Assembly (NCBI GenBank): GCA_016791325.1
Contig: JAEUMU010000183.1
Span: 1-13,812 of the forward strand
From: Hyphomonadaceae bacterium
Lineage (GTDB): Bacteria; Pseudomonadota; Alphaproteobacteria; Caulobacterales; Aquidulcibacteraceae
DNA: 13,812 bases
Direction of reading: 5' to 3'
Position 1 is the stretch's first letter. Each line of letters opens with the position of its first letter. This document shows positions 1-7,504 of the stretch, in pieces. Position numbers and translations under genes: made by a program. A model generated the notes under the pieces. That model did no database searches and was not told the DNA's origin. It was given only the letters and a program-made list of their open reading frames with translations.

Positions 1-1
1 C

Positions 2-313
2 CGCATGCAGGTGCGTGAGGACATGCTCAACGGCCATGGCATCGCACACGGCGGCATGATTTTCGCGCTGGCGGATACCGCCTTCGCCTACGCCTGCAAC
101 AGTCGCAACGAAGCAAGTGTGGCGCAGAATGCGAATATCGCCTTCCTTGCGCCTGCGGCGGCCGGCGAGGTGCTGGTCGCAGAAGCGCGCGAGGCCGCCA
201 GCCGCCAACGCACCGGCGTTTATCACGTCACCGTGCGCGCGGCCGGAGACGGGCGGGTCATCGCTGAGTTTACTGGGCTTTCGCGCACGACGGGGAACGC
301 GATCATTCGTTGA
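2..313 (+). CDS. paaI: Hydroxyphenylacetyl-CoA thioesterase PaaI (5' end outside window)
   Basis: PaaI is a cytoplasmic hotdog-fold acyl-CoA thioesterase. It releases CoA from phenylacetyl-type CoA esters and dead-end intermediates of the phenylacetate pathway. The frame is already open at base 2 and only 103 C-terminal residues are visible. Family members have roughly 140-150 residues, so about 40 N-terminal residues lie upstream, and the ATG at 5 is probably internal. The visible part starts in the catalytic region: an NGHGIAHGG stretch followed by [12 protein letters not shown], closely matching E. coli PaaI. The Asp of the LADT motif (codon at 74-76) corresponds to the catalytic acid. The TGA at 311-313 precedes the paaA start by 53 nt on the same strand, so co-transcription with paaABCDE is likely. 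The family call is firm; the true start cannot be seen. Confidence 0.9.
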   Translation, partial: RMQVREDMLNGHGIAHGGMIFALADTAFAYACNSRNEASVAQNANIAFLAPAAAGEVLVAEAREAASRQRTGVYHVTVRAAGDGRVIAEFTGLSRTTGNAIIR

Positions 314-366
314 CCGTGCGGTCGGGTATTGGTAGTTTAAGGCACAGTTCGAGAGGTGCGTGCGCC

Positions 367-1356
367 GTGTACACAACTGATCTGAGCGGTAAGAAGAAGG
401 CGGAGGCTGTCGCCGAAGATCCGGCCAAGCTGGCCGCGTTTGAAGCGCGCGTCGCCGCGGATGATTTCATCGAGCCGAAGGACTGGATGCCGGAGGCGTA
501 CCGCAAAACGCTGATCCGCCAGATCTCCCAACACGCCCACAGCGAAATCGTCGGCATGCTGCCGGAGGGAAACTGGATCACACGCGCGCCGAACCTACGC
601 CGCAAGGCGATCCTGTTGGCGAAGGTGCAGGATGAAGGCGGCCATGGGCTCTATCTTTACGCCGCCGCGGAAACCCTGGGCGTCACGCGGGATGAGATGA
701 CGGAGGCCCTGCTTTCCGGCAAAGCCAAATACTCCACCATCTTCAACTACCCCACGCTTACCTGGGCCGACATTGGCGCGATCGGCTGGCTCGTCGATGG
801 CGCAGCGATCATGAACCAAGTGCCGCTGCAGCGCACATCTTACGGCCCCTACGCACGCGCCATGGTGCGCATTTGTAAGGAAGAGAGCTTCCATCAACGC
901 CAGGGCTACGAAATCATGATGCGCTTAGCCTCCGGTACGGCGGCGCAGAAACGCATGGCGCAAGACGCCCTGGATCGCTGGTGGTGGCCTTCGCTGATGA
1001 TGTTTGGCCCGCCGGACGATAAGAGCCCCAACACCGAACAGAGTATGCGCTGGCGTATCAAGCGCGACACGAATGACGAGCTGCGCCAAAAGTTCGTGGA
1101 CATCAGTGTGCCGCAGGCCGAAGCGATTGGCCTCAAAGTGCCCGATCCTGCACTAAAGTGGAACGAGACGCGCGGCGCCTACGACTTTGGCGCGGTCGAT
1201 TGGGAAGAGTTCTATTCGGTCGTCAAAGGCGAAGGCCCGGTCGCGAAGGAGCGTATGCAGGCGCGGCAAAAAGCGTGGGAGGATGGCGCCTGGGTGCGCG
1301 AGGCGGCGCGGGTTCACGCTGAAAAGCGCGCGGCGGCCAAACTGGCGGCGGAATAA
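367..1356 (+). CDS. paaA: Ring-1,2-phenylacetyl-CoA epoxidase catalytic subunit PaaA
   Basis: PaaA is the di-iron catalytic subunit of the PaaABCE monooxygenase, which converts phenylacetyl-CoA to its ring-1,2-epoxide with O2 and NADPH. I chose the GTG at 367 (329 aa). It gives an N-terminus beginning [10 protein letters not shown], in the style of other proteobacterial PaaA proteins, and has a purine-rich GAGAGG at 351-356, 10 nt upstream. A TTG at 310 would add 19 residues that look unrelated and would overlap the paaI stop. Ferritin-like iron-ligand motifs are visible: Glu60 in [13 protein letters not shown], the E90-x-x-H93 pair in QDEGGHG, and E173-x-x-H176 in [10 protein letters not shown]. 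The conserved NELRQKFVD region and the [12 protein letters not shown] tail are also present. Length matches the family, all recognisable motifs are intact, and paaB follows after 3 nt. Confidence 0.96.
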   Translation: MYTTDLSGKKKAEAVAEDPAKLAAFEARVAADDFIEPKDWMPEAYRKTLIRQISQHAHSEIVGMLPEGNWITRAPNLRRKAILLAKVQDEGGHGLYLYAAAETLGVTRDEMTEALLSGKAKYSTIFNYPTLTWADIGAIGWLVDGAAIMNQVPLQRTSYGPYARAMVRICKEESFHQRQGYEIMMRLASGTAAQKRMAQDALDRWWWPSLMMFGPPDDKSPNTEQSMRWRIKRDTNDELRQKFVDISVPQAEAIGLKVPDPALKWNETRGAYDFGAVDWEEFYSVVKGEGPVAKERMQARQKAWEDGAWVREAARVHAEKRAAAKLAAE

Positions 1357-1359
1357 GCA

Positions 1360-1653
1360 ATGAGCGACCCGAATAAGGAATGGCCGTTGTGGGAAGTGTT
1401 CGTACGCGGAAAAGGCGGGCTTTCGCATCGTCATGTCGGCAGCGTGCACGCGGCGGATGCGAAGATGGCGCTTGAACACGCGCGCGACACCTACACGCGG
1501 CGAATGGAGGGCGTGAGCATTTGGGTGCTGCCGTCGGCGCAGATAACCGCATCAGACCCAGCTGACGCAGACGCGCTATTCGCACCAGCGGAAGACAAAG
1601 TCTATCGCCACCCGACGTTCTACAAAATTCCTGATGGCGTCACGCATATCTGA
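1360..1653 (+). CDS. paaB: Phenylacetyl-CoA epoxidase subunit PaaB
   Basis: PaaB is a small non-catalytic subunit of the epoxidase that bridges PaaAC heterodimers into the larger complex. The 97-residue product begins MSDPNKEWPLWEVFVRGKGG and contains the family stretches LSHRHVGSVHAADAKMALEHARD and IWVLPSAQI, ending near FYKIPDGVTHI. It starts 3 nt after the paaA stop, with only a weak GGA upstream. Its TGA overlaps the paaC ATG (ATG at 1653), so it lies inside a coupled paaABCDE unit. Length and position both match the family. Confidence 0.94.
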   Translation: MSDPNKEWPLWEVFVRGKGGLSHRHVGSVHAADAKMALEHARDTYTRRMEGVSIWVLPSAQITASDPADADALFAPAEDKVYRHPTFYKIPDGVTHI

Positions 1654-2402
1654 TGGACGCGCTCGTCACATACGCATTGCGCCTGGGCGACGACTCGCTC
1701 GTGCTCGGCCAACGGCTTTCGGAGTGGTGCGGCCACGCGCCAGCGCTCGAGATCGACCTCTCGCTCGCCAATGTCGCGCTAGATCAGATTGGCCAAGCCA
1801 CGCATTTTCTCGCCCTGGCCGGCGCGCTCGAAAGCAAAGGCCGCGACGCCGACCAGCTTGCGTTTCGCCGCGATGTAATGGATTTCACCAATTGCCTGCT
1901 GGTCGAGCAGCCGAACGGCGATTTCGCACAGACCATCGCACGGCAATTCCTGTTCGCGCAGTACCAGACGCTGCTGTTCGCCGAAATGGCGCGAGTGAAG
2001 GATGAGCGCTTCGCGGCGATAGCCGCGAAGGCGCTCAAGGAAGTCTCCTACCACGCGACGCTGGCGAGCGATTGGGTAGTACGCCTCGGCGATGGGACCG
2101 AGGAGAGCAAGGCGCGCATGATCGCCGGCCTCGATTGGATGTGGCGCTTTGCGGACGAACTCTTCCTCATGGATGACGTCGACGTCGCAGCAATCAACGC
2201 GGGCGCTGGGGTGGATAAGGCCGCCCTCACCGCCGCATGGGACTCTCGCGTCGATGCGGTATTGGTAGAAGCTAGGCTGGAGCGCCCGCCGGCGCGCCGA
2301 GCCATCGTCGGTGGGCGCAGCGGGCGCCACTCTGAGCATCTGGGCCACATGCTCAGCGAGATGCAATTTCTCCAACGCGCCTACCCGGACGCCGAATGGT
2401 GA
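1653..2402 (+). CDS. paaC: Phenylacetyl-CoA epoxidase structural subunit PaaC
   Basis: PaaC is the ferritin-like partner of PaaA. It keeps the fold but in the family lacks a functional di-iron centre, and it stabilises PaaA. The 249-residue product has the expected N-terminal LRLGDDSLVLGQRLSEWCGHAP, then EIDLSLANVALDQIGQA, a central KEVSYHATLASDWVVRLGDGT, and the C-terminal HLGHMLSEMQFLQRAYP. Its ATG shares one base with the paaB TGA (TGATG). Its own TGA at 2400-2402 lies 7 nt inside paaD, so ribosomes probably reinitiate along the operon. No separate strong ribosome binding site is seen. Identification is secure by sequence and gene order. Confidence 0.94.
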   Translation: MDALVTYALRLGDDSLVLGQRLSEWCGHAPALEIDLSLANVALDQIGQATHFLALAGALESKGRDADQLAFRRDVMDFTNCLLVEQPNGDFAQTIARQFLFAQYQTLLFAEMARVKDERFAAIAAKALKEVSYHATLASDWVVRLGDGTEESKARMIAGLDWMWRFADELFLMDDVDVAAINAGAGVDKAALTAAWDSRVDAVLVEARLERPPARRAIVGGRSGRHSEHLGHMLSEMQFLQRAYPDAEW

Positions 2403-2887
2403 CGCCAATAGCTGAGCGCCCGCGGCCAGTGTCCGCGATCGGAGAAATTCTCGCCCGAGTACCGGACCCGGAGATTCCCGCGGTGTCGGTGCTCGACCTC
2501 GGCATTGTGCGCGACATCACCGAGACGCACATCCTGATCACGCCAACCTATACGGGCTGCCCGGCTGCCATGGCGATCGAGCAAAGCATCCGCGAAGCGC
2601 TTGATGCGAACGGCTTCGCGCACATTGCCATCAAGACTACGCTTTCCCCGCCGTGGACCACCGATTGGATCAGCGAACAAGGGCGGGAAAAACTGCGCGC
2701 CTATGGCATCGCACCGCCGCCCAAGGGGGCGGCCGCCGCTTCGTTGAAGAATACGCAAGCCGCCGAGTGTCCGCGCTGCGGATCCACCGATACCGAAGAG
2801 CTTTCCCGTTTTGGCTCTACCCCGTGCAAGGCGCTGTGGCGGTGCAGAGCGTGCACGGAACCGTTCGACAGATTCAAGTGCCACTGA
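2396..2887 (+). CDS. paaD: Phenylacetate degradation protein PaaD (DUF59/MIP18-like with zinc-ribbon-like tail)
   Basis: PaaD is required for phenylacetyl-CoA epoxidase activity but is not a stable subunit of it. Its DUF59/MIP18-like domain suggests a role in metal or Fe-S centre assembly for the enzyme. The 163-residue product has the DUF59 core at about residues 13-95 (PDPEIPAVSVLDLGIVRDI; TPTYTGCPAAMA with Cys55; SPPWTTDWIS). A Cys-rich tail follows: C125-x-x-C128, C144, C150-x-x-C153 and C162, consistent with metal binding. The ATG at 2396 overlaps paaC by 7 nt; a GTG one codon later would serve equally well and give a 4-nt overlap. The stop overlaps the paaE ATG by one base. Confidence 0.93.
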   Translation: MVTPIAERPRPVSAIGEILARVPDPEIPAVSVLDLGIVRDITETHILITPTYTGCPAAMAIEQSIREALDANGFAHIAIKTTLSPPWTTDWISEQGREKLRAYGIAPPPKGAAAASLKNTQAAECPRCGSTDTEELSRFGSTPCKALWRCRACTEPFDRFKCH

Positions 2888-3963
2888 TGGATCATGAATT
2901 CCACCAATTGCGCGTCGCGGAAGTGAAGCGGGAGACGCCAGATTCCGTTTCCGTTCGGCTTGAGGTTCCCGAACCGCTGCGCGGGACGTTTGCTTTCAAG
3001 GCAGGCCAGCATCTCACCTTTAGGCGTGAGATCGGCGGCGAAGAGGTGCGGCGGAATTACTCTGTGTGTGTCGCGCCCAGCGAAGGCTTGCTTAAGATCG
3101 GCGTGAAGCGCATCGCCGGGGGCGCCTTTTCCGGCTGGGTCAACGAAGCACTAAAAGCAGGCGACACACTGGACGTGATGGCGCCGCATGGCAGCTTCTG
3201 CTGGAATTTCGAAGCGCAGGCGCGCCGCCACTACGTGGCTTTCGCAGGCGGCTCCGGCATCACGCCGATCCTATCCTTGATGAAGACCGCCCTTGCGGTA
3301 GAGTCACAATCGCAATTCACGCTCTTCTACGGCAATCGGACGTCTGCGGGCGTTATGTTCCTCGAAGAGATTGCGGGGCTAAAGGATCGCTATATCGATC
3401 GCCTTGGGGTGTTTCACTTCCTCGAAGACGAAGAGGAAGAAATTCAGGTGTTCAACGGCAGGCTGGATCGCGCCAAGATCGATGTGTTGCTTTCGTCGCT
3501 GGTTGATCCTGCGCACGTCGATGCGTTCTTCATTTGCGGTCCTGGCCCGATGATGGATGCGGCCGAAGAAGCGCTACAGGCTAGGAATGTCGAGCCGTCG
3601 CGCATTCTTGTCGAGCGCTTCACCACAGGCCCGCTTTCAGCTGCGCAAGCCGCCGCTGCACGCGCGCTCGAAGAGAAGGCCGCGGGCCTAAAGATGAGCA
3701 TCACGCTGAACGGCCGGCGTATGAACGTGACGTTCGATCCCGCCAACCGCTCGATCCTCGACAATGTGCGCGCAGCCGGCATGCCCGCACCCTTTGCGTG
3801 CAAAGGCGGCGTTTGCGCGACGTGTCGAGCCAAGGTCACGGCGGGTGAAGTCAGCATGAAGGTGAACTACGGCCTCACCGCCCAAGAGCTGGCCGAGGGC
3901 TATGTGCTCACCTGCCAAGCAACGCCCGTCAGCGAGGGCGTCTCCCTCACCTATGACGTCTAA
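2887..3963 (+). CDS. paaE: Phenylacetyl-CoA epoxidase reductase PaaE
   Basis: PaaE transfers electrons from NADPH through FAD and a [2Fe-2S] cluster to the PaaA di-iron site. The ATG at 2887 overlaps the paaD stop (TGATG) and gives 358 aa, the usual length. The frame is open further upstream, but that stretch only overlaps paaD and resembles nothing. Domains in order: an FAD-binding barrel with R56-x-Y58-S59 in RRNYSV; a nucleotide-binding part with GGSGITPILS at 121-130 and CGPGPMM near 218; a flexible Ala-rich linker at about 250-268; and a plant-type ferredoxin domain with ligands C305, C310, C313 and C343. All key residues are present. The stop codon overlaps the stop of the convergent DUF2332 gene by 4 nt, so there is no room for a terminator. 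Confidence 0.96.
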   Translation: MDHEFHQLRVAEVKRETPDSVSVRLEVPEPLRGTFAFKAGQHLTFRREIGGEEVRRNYSVCVAPSEGLLKIGVKRIAGGAFSGWVNEALKAGDTLDVMAPHGSFCWNFEAQARRHYVAFAGGSGITPILSLMKTALAVESQSQFTLFYGNRTSAGVMFLEEIAGLKDRYIDRLGVFHFLEDEEEEIQVFNGRLDRAKIDVLLSSLVDPAHVDAFFICGPGPMMDAAEEALQARNVEPSRILVERFTTGPLSAAQAAAARALEEKAAGLKMSITLNGRRMNVTFDPANRSILDNVRAAGMPAPFACKGGVCATCRAKVTAGEVSMKVNYGLTAQELAEGYVLTCQATPVSEGVSLTYDV

Positions 3964-5018
3964 GGCGCATAGACTGCGCGCACGTGGCCATCGGTGTAGC
4001 CGACGATCCGGCGTTCGCCGCCGGGCCAAGTGGTGAGGTCTATCACGAAGCGCAGGCCGTTCATCACGCCATCCGTAACCGCCTCAGGCTCCAGCCGCGC
4101 CCACGCGAGGGGCGCACTGGCGCTCGCGCGCGATCCTGCGGCTTGTATTGCGGCGATGATGGTTTCGCGCGTCTCACGCGGGGGATATTGTAGAAATACT
4201 GAATGATAGACGAGCGTAGCTGTGTCCTGCGCTCGCTCGGCCAGCTTCTGCTCCAACCAGGCGCCCGCATCGGCGCGATCGACCCGGGCGTCGCACTGAC
4301 GCGCAAGCGCCACAGCGCCCTCAAAGCGCGCGAGCCGATCGGGTTGATCCGGCCAAATGTAGGATTTCAGCCGCAGCAGGTCTTCGCCCCGGTGAAGATC
4401 GAGCGGGTTGATGTCGCATGCTGCGCGATGGCGCACATTGATGGGCCCGAGCGGCGGCGCCGACGCTTGCCAGTCGGTGTCGATCAACACCGGGCTCGCT
4501 GGGTCACCCCACGCCCAGGTCGACGTTTGATAGCGAAAGCGATCCCAATTCAGATTAAGCCCGGCGCTGGCGCCAATTTCCAAGAGGTCGATCGGCCCGC
4601 GCCAAGTTTCCGCAAACGCAAGAAACGCCCCCAATAGCGCGATGGAGCGGCGTGTTTCGTTGGTCTGCGGCGCGTAGCGTAGAAAGCTGCGCACCCACTC
4701 CCTTTCGCGCTCAAGAAAAGCACGCGCGATCGGCCAGACCTCTTCAACACGCCACTGCGCCGCGCGCCCAGGATAGGCAGCGGCCAGCGCTTCATCGCGC
4801 CCGCTCAGCACGGCCGCGTGCAGCGCGCCCGCGAGGCGCAATCCCACCACATCGGCGCTGGGGTTGCTTGGCCAAGGGGATGTGAGCGCCGCGACCGGGC
4901 CGCCAGCTTCCACATCTTCCGCAAAGCGCACATTCAGCGCGGCCGTAAACGGAGAGCCAAACGCAGCGCAATAGCCCGCTTGTTCGCGAAAGTGCGCGAT
5001 CAGACGCTCAGCGCTCAC
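3960..5018 (-). CDS. DUF2332 family protein of unknown function
   Basis: The 352-residue product matches the DUF2332 family as I recall it: DLLEIGASAGLNLNWDRF at about 144-161, RHRAACDINPLDL at about 197-208, RLKSYIWPDQPDRLARF at about 216-232, and LVYHSVFLQY further on. No function is firmly established for this family. The E147-x-G149-x-x-x-G153 pattern resembles motif I of SAM-dependent methyltransferases, which is an inference only. No signal peptide or membrane segment is seen, so it is probably cytoplasmic. The start is GTG at 5018, whose GTGA overlaps the thiolase TGA by 4 nt, suggesting translational coupling to the thiolase. Its TAG overlaps the paaE TAA tail-to-tail. Confidence 0.85.
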   Translation of the reverse strand: MSAERLIAHFREQAGYCAAFGSPFTAALNVRFAEDVEAGGPVAALTSPWPSNPSADVVGLRLAGALHAAVLSGRDEALAAAYPGRAAQWRVEEVWPIARAFLEREREWVRSFLRYAPQTNETRRSIALLGAFLAFAETWRGPIDLLEIGASAGLNLNWDRFRYQTSTWAWGDPASPVLIDTDWQASAPPLGPINVRHRAACDINPLDLHRGEDLLRLKSYIWPDQPDRLARFEGAVALARQCDARVDRADAGAWLEQKLAERAQDTATLVYHSVFLQYPPRETRETIIAAIQAAGSRASASAPLAWARLEPEAVTDGVMNGLRFVIDLTTWPGGERRIVGYTDGHVRAVYAP

Positions 5019-6175
5019 GCGCGCTCAACGCACAGCGCGATGCCTTCGCCGCCGCCAATACAGAGCGAGGCGACGCCACGCTTGGCGCCGCGCTCCTCCA
5101 TCGCCGCCAGCAGCGTTACAAGAACCCGCGCACCGGAAGCGCCGATCGGATGGCCAAGAGCGCAGGCGCCGCCATTGACGTTGATCTTGTCTCGGCTGAC
5201 GCCAAGCTCCTTCATCGCGATCATCGGCACGATGGCGAACGCCTCGTTGATCTCCCAGAGATCAACATCGGCGATGCTCCAGCCGGCGCGTTCAAGCGCC
5301 TTTTGTATCGCGGGAACCGGCGCTGTGGTGAACTTCGCCGGCTCATGCGCGAACGCCGCTTGCGAGACAATGCAGCCCAGGATCTTCTTGCCTTGCTTCT
5401 CCGCATCGCCCTTGCGCATCAGCACCAGCGCCGCGGCGCCGTCCGAAATGGCCGAGGCATTTGCGGCCGTCACCGTGCCGTCGGGCGTGAAGGCGGGCTT
5501 GAGGGAGGGGATTTTGTCGGGGCGCGCCTTGCGCGGCAGTTCATCGGTGTCAATCACGCCGGCCTTGCTTTCAATGGGCGCGATCTCCCGCTTGAATCGG
5601 CCCTCGCTCGTGGCGGCCTGCGCGCGCCTCAGCGTTTCAAGCGCGTACGCATCCTGGGCCTCGCGCGAGAACTGGTATTCCTTCGCAGTCTGATCGGCAT
5701 AGACGCCCATCGCCTTGCCTTCGTAAGCATCCTCCAAGCCATCAAGCGCCATGTGATCGAACAACTTGTCATGTCCGTATTTCTGACCGCTGCGATGCTT
5801 GCTCATCAGGAACGGCGCGTTGGTCATGCTCTCCATGCCGCCGGCGATGACGACATCAGCCTCTCCCGCCAGCAGCGCCTGGCGGGCCATCGCAACCGCC
5901 TGCAAGCCCGAACCGCACATCTTGTTCAGTGTCACCGCTTCTGTGCTCTTGGGCAGGCCGGCCTTGAGCGCGGCCTGGCGCGCTGGCGCCTGGCCTTGGC
6001 CGGCTGACAGCACATTGCCCATGATGATCTGATCGGCGCTGGAGACACCGGCCTCCTTCACGGCGGCTTTAACTGCGATGGCGCCGAGCTCTGGCGCGCT
6101 CATCCCCGTCAGCTCGCCCAGCAGCCCGCCCATTGGCGTACGCGCCATGCCGACGATGACGATGTCTTCACTCAT
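5015..6175 (-). CDS. Acetyl-CoA C-acetyltransferase (thiolase, AtoB/PhaA type)
   Basis: The product is a cytoplasmic thiolase-superfamily enzyme. It either condenses two acetyl-CoA to acetoacetyl-CoA or cleaves 3-oxoacyl-CoA with free CoA. The 386-residue length is typical. Catalytic features are intact: acylated Cys87 in NKMCGSGLQA, His342 in GGACALGHPIGASGA, and Cys372 in CIGGGEG. The N-terminus (DIVIVGMARTPMGG) is standard. The ATG at 6175 has AGGGAG about 7 nt upstream. Sequence style favours the biosynthetic/acetoacetyl-CoA type. Because it lies beside paa genes, a role in terminal 3-oxoacyl-CoA thiolysis (PaaJ-like) remains possible, but it is on the opposite strand from paaABCDE. A GTGA overlap couples it to the DUF2332 gene, and mnmA lies 133 nt upstream. 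Confidence 0.93.
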   Translation of the reverse strand: MSEDIVIVGMARTPMGGLLGELTGMSAPELGAIAVKAAVKEAGVSSADQIIMGNVLSAGQGQAPARQAALKAGLPKSTEAVTLNKMCGSGLQAVAMARQALLAGEADVVIAGGMESMTNAPFLMSKHRSGQKYGHDKLFDHMALDGLEDAYEGKAMGVYADQTAKEYQFSREAQDAYALETLRRAQAATSEGRFKREIAPIESKAGVIDTDELPRKARPDKIPSLKPAFTPDGTVTAANASAISDGAAALVLMRKGDAEKQGKKILGCIVSQAAFAHEPAKFTTAPVPAIQKALERAGWSIADVDLWEINEAFAIVPMIAMKELGVSRDKINVNGGACALGHPIGASGARVLVTLLAAMEERGAKRGVASLCIGGGEGIALCVERA

Positions 6176-6330
6176 GATTGGCTCTCCCTCTCACGCTGTA
6201 CAATAGGCGTCGAGGCGACGCGCGCCAACAGCCTGGCGCGCAAATGTGGCGGAGCGCCCATGGGCGCCGCCCCCGCCTCTTCAACTTCGGCGCGCGTGAG
6301 GCCGCAGCCTAAGCGGTCGTCGCGATCCAC
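6172..6330 (-). CDS. Candidate small ORF between mnmA and the thiolase gene (52 aa)
   Basis: A GTG at 6330, inside the last codons of mnmA in another frame, opens a 52-codon frame. It runs through the whole mnmA-thiolase gap and ends at a TGA overlapping the thiolase ATG. The peptide reads as plausible protein: a charged [10 protein letters not shown] segment, an Ala/Pro linker, then a basic [10 protein letters not shown] helix. I do not recognise a family. The ribosome site is weak (GGCGG-like). The ATGA overlap is weak evidence, because any gene starting ATGAG produces it in this frame. An open frame of this length is also common at this GC content. A spacer with no gene is the main alternative. 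Confidence 0.25.
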   Translation of the reverse strand: MDRDDRLGCGLTRAEVEEAGAAPMGAPPHLRARLLARVASTPIVQRERESQS

Positions 6331-7463
6331 CCGCCGCCAAGCACCCGCGTCGATCCTGGATCGTAGAACACGGCAGCCTGGCCGGGTGCCACACCCTCTT
6401 CAGGGGTCGCCAGCTCGACATGCCAGCCTGCGCCTACGCGTAGCCGCGCCGGCGCTGGGGCGCGCGTGGAGCGAACGCGCACGAGAATCTCGCGCCCATC
6501 GAGGTCATCTTCGGCGGCGACCGCTTCGCCGATCCAGTTCACGTCCTTCAACGAGATACGCGAGACACCGAGCGCTTCACGTGGACCGACAATTACCCGC
6601 TTGGCGGCTGAATCGAGTTTCACAACATAGAGCGGCTCACCCATCGCCACGCCCAAACCACGACGTTGGCCAACGGTGAAATTGATCACCCCATCGTGGC
6701 GGCCCATTACGCGGCCATCGACATGCACGATCTCGCCCGGCTCAATTGCGCCGGGACGCAGCTTTTCCACCACTGCTTGATACTTGCCTGCGGGCACAAA
6801 GCAGATGTCCTGACTATCGGGCTTCTCCGCCACGCGCAGCCCCAAGTCCGCAGCCAGTTCTCTCACCTTGCTCTTCGGCAGATCACCCAACGGAAAACGC
6901 AGATAGGCCAGCTGCGCACGCGTAGTAGCGAACAGGAAATAGGTCTGATCGCGGCTTGCATCCGCGGCGCGATGCAATTCTGCGCTTTCCGCCGCTTCGA
7001 TGCGCCGGACGTAATGGCCTGTAGCCAGACAATCGGCGCCTAGATCTTCCGCGACGCGCTTCAAATCCGCGAACTTCACAGTTTGGTTGCAGCGTACGCA
7101 CGGAATAGGCGTCGCGCCCGCGAGGTAAGTATCTGCGAAATCCTCCATCACGGCTTGGCGGAAACGGCTCTCGTAATCGAGTACGTAATGAGGGATGCCG
7201 ATGCTATCGGCCACGCGCCGGGCGTCGTGAATATCCTGGCCCGCGCAACAGGCCCCGGGCTTGTTCACCGCCGCCCCATGATCATAAAGCTGCAGCGTGA
7301 CGCCGATAACGTCATAGCCTTCGCGCTTAAGCAGCGCCGCAACGACAGAAGAATCCACCCCGCCAGACATCGCCGCCACCACGCGCGTTTGCGCGGGCGC
7401 CTTGGCGAAGCCCAAAGAATTGAAAGCGCGCGCGGCCGAGGCCGCGTCCAGATCCAACGACAT
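6309..7463 (-). CDS. mnmA: tRNA-specific 2-thiouridylase MnmA
   Basis: MnmA installs the 2-thio group on the wobble uridine (U34) of tRNA-Lys, tRNA-Glu and tRNA-Gln, using ATP and sulfur relayed from cysteine desulfurase. The 384-residue product has an N-terminal PP-loop S33-GGVDSS for ATP and an [12 protein letters not shown] segment with nucleophile Cys125. It also has [14 protein letters not shown], and the second catalytic Cys221 in SQDICFVP. The C-terminal half shows the tRNA-binding [11 protein letters not shown] stretch and a final beta-barrel ending [10 protein letters not shown]. About 20 residues precede the PP-loop relative to E. coli, and the [22 protein letters not shown] region is of alphaproteobacterial style. 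The start is supported by a strong GGAGGAG just upstream. It lies 41 nt downstream of flgL on the same strand. Confidence 0.97.
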   Translation of the reverse strand: MSLDLDAASAARAFNSLGFAKAPAQTRVVAAMSGGVDSSVVAALLKREGYDVIGVTLQLYDHGAAVNKPGACCAGQDIHDARRVADSIGIPHYVLDYESRFRQAVMEDFADTYLAGATPIPCVRCNQTVKFADLKRVAEDLGADCLATGHYVRRIEAAESAELHRAADASRDQTYFLFATTRAQLAYLRFPLGDLPKSKVRELAADLGLRVAEKPDSQDICFVPAGKYQAVVEKLRPGAIEPGEIVHVDGRVMGRHDGVINFTVGQRRGLGVAMGEPLYVVKLDSAAKRVIVGPREALGVSRISLKDVNWIGEAVAAEDDLDGREILVRVRSTRAPAPARLRVGAGWHVELATPEEGVAPGQAAVFYDPGSTRVLGGGWIATTA

Positions 7464-7467
7464 CTCT

Positions 7468-7474
7468 CTCCTCC
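7468..7474 (-). promoter_or_regulatory. Strong Shine-Dalgarno of mnmA
   Basis: On the - strand this reads GGAGGAG, ending 4 nt before the mnmA ATG. It is the best ribosome binding site in the window and fixes the start at 7463. Its strength suggests mnmA is translated independently of flgL, even if the two share a transcript. Confidence 0.85.
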
Positions 7475-7495
7475 CGCCGGGGTCAAGGCCCGGCG
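7475..7495 (-). repeat. GC-rich inverted repeat between flgL and mnmA
   Basis: Perfect 7-bp arms CGCCGGG (7475-7481) and CCCGGCG (7489-7495) flank a 7-nt loop. In the direction of flgL-mnmA transcription it is followed by the purine-rich mnmA ribosome site and not by a T-run, so it is not a standard intrinsic terminator. The core GGGTCAAGGCCC resembles the dispersed GGGTCAAGCCC-type intergenic palindromes common in Alphaproteobacteria; that link is from memory. It could protect the 3' end of flgL RNA or reduce readthrough. Confidence 0.5.
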
Positions 7496-7504
7496 CGAAT
7501 GGAC

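Noticed and set aside
310..366. TTG start for paaA at 310
   Set aside because: It adds 19 residues without family similarity and overlaps paaI; the GTG at 367 gives a family-like N-terminus and has a better ribosome site.
2653..2886. Upstream extension of the paaE frame
   Set aside because: It overlaps paaD completely and resembles no reductase sequence; the ATG at 2887 gives the standard length and the usual TGATG overlap.
4818..6007. Two long + strand frames opposite the thiolase and DUF2332 genes
   Set aside because: They are antisense to genes with intact catalytic motifs, and their products look like random GC-rich translation.
7475..7495. Rho-independent terminator after flgL
   Set aside because: The stem is followed by a purine-rich sequence (the mnmA ribosome site), with no run of T in the direction of transcription.
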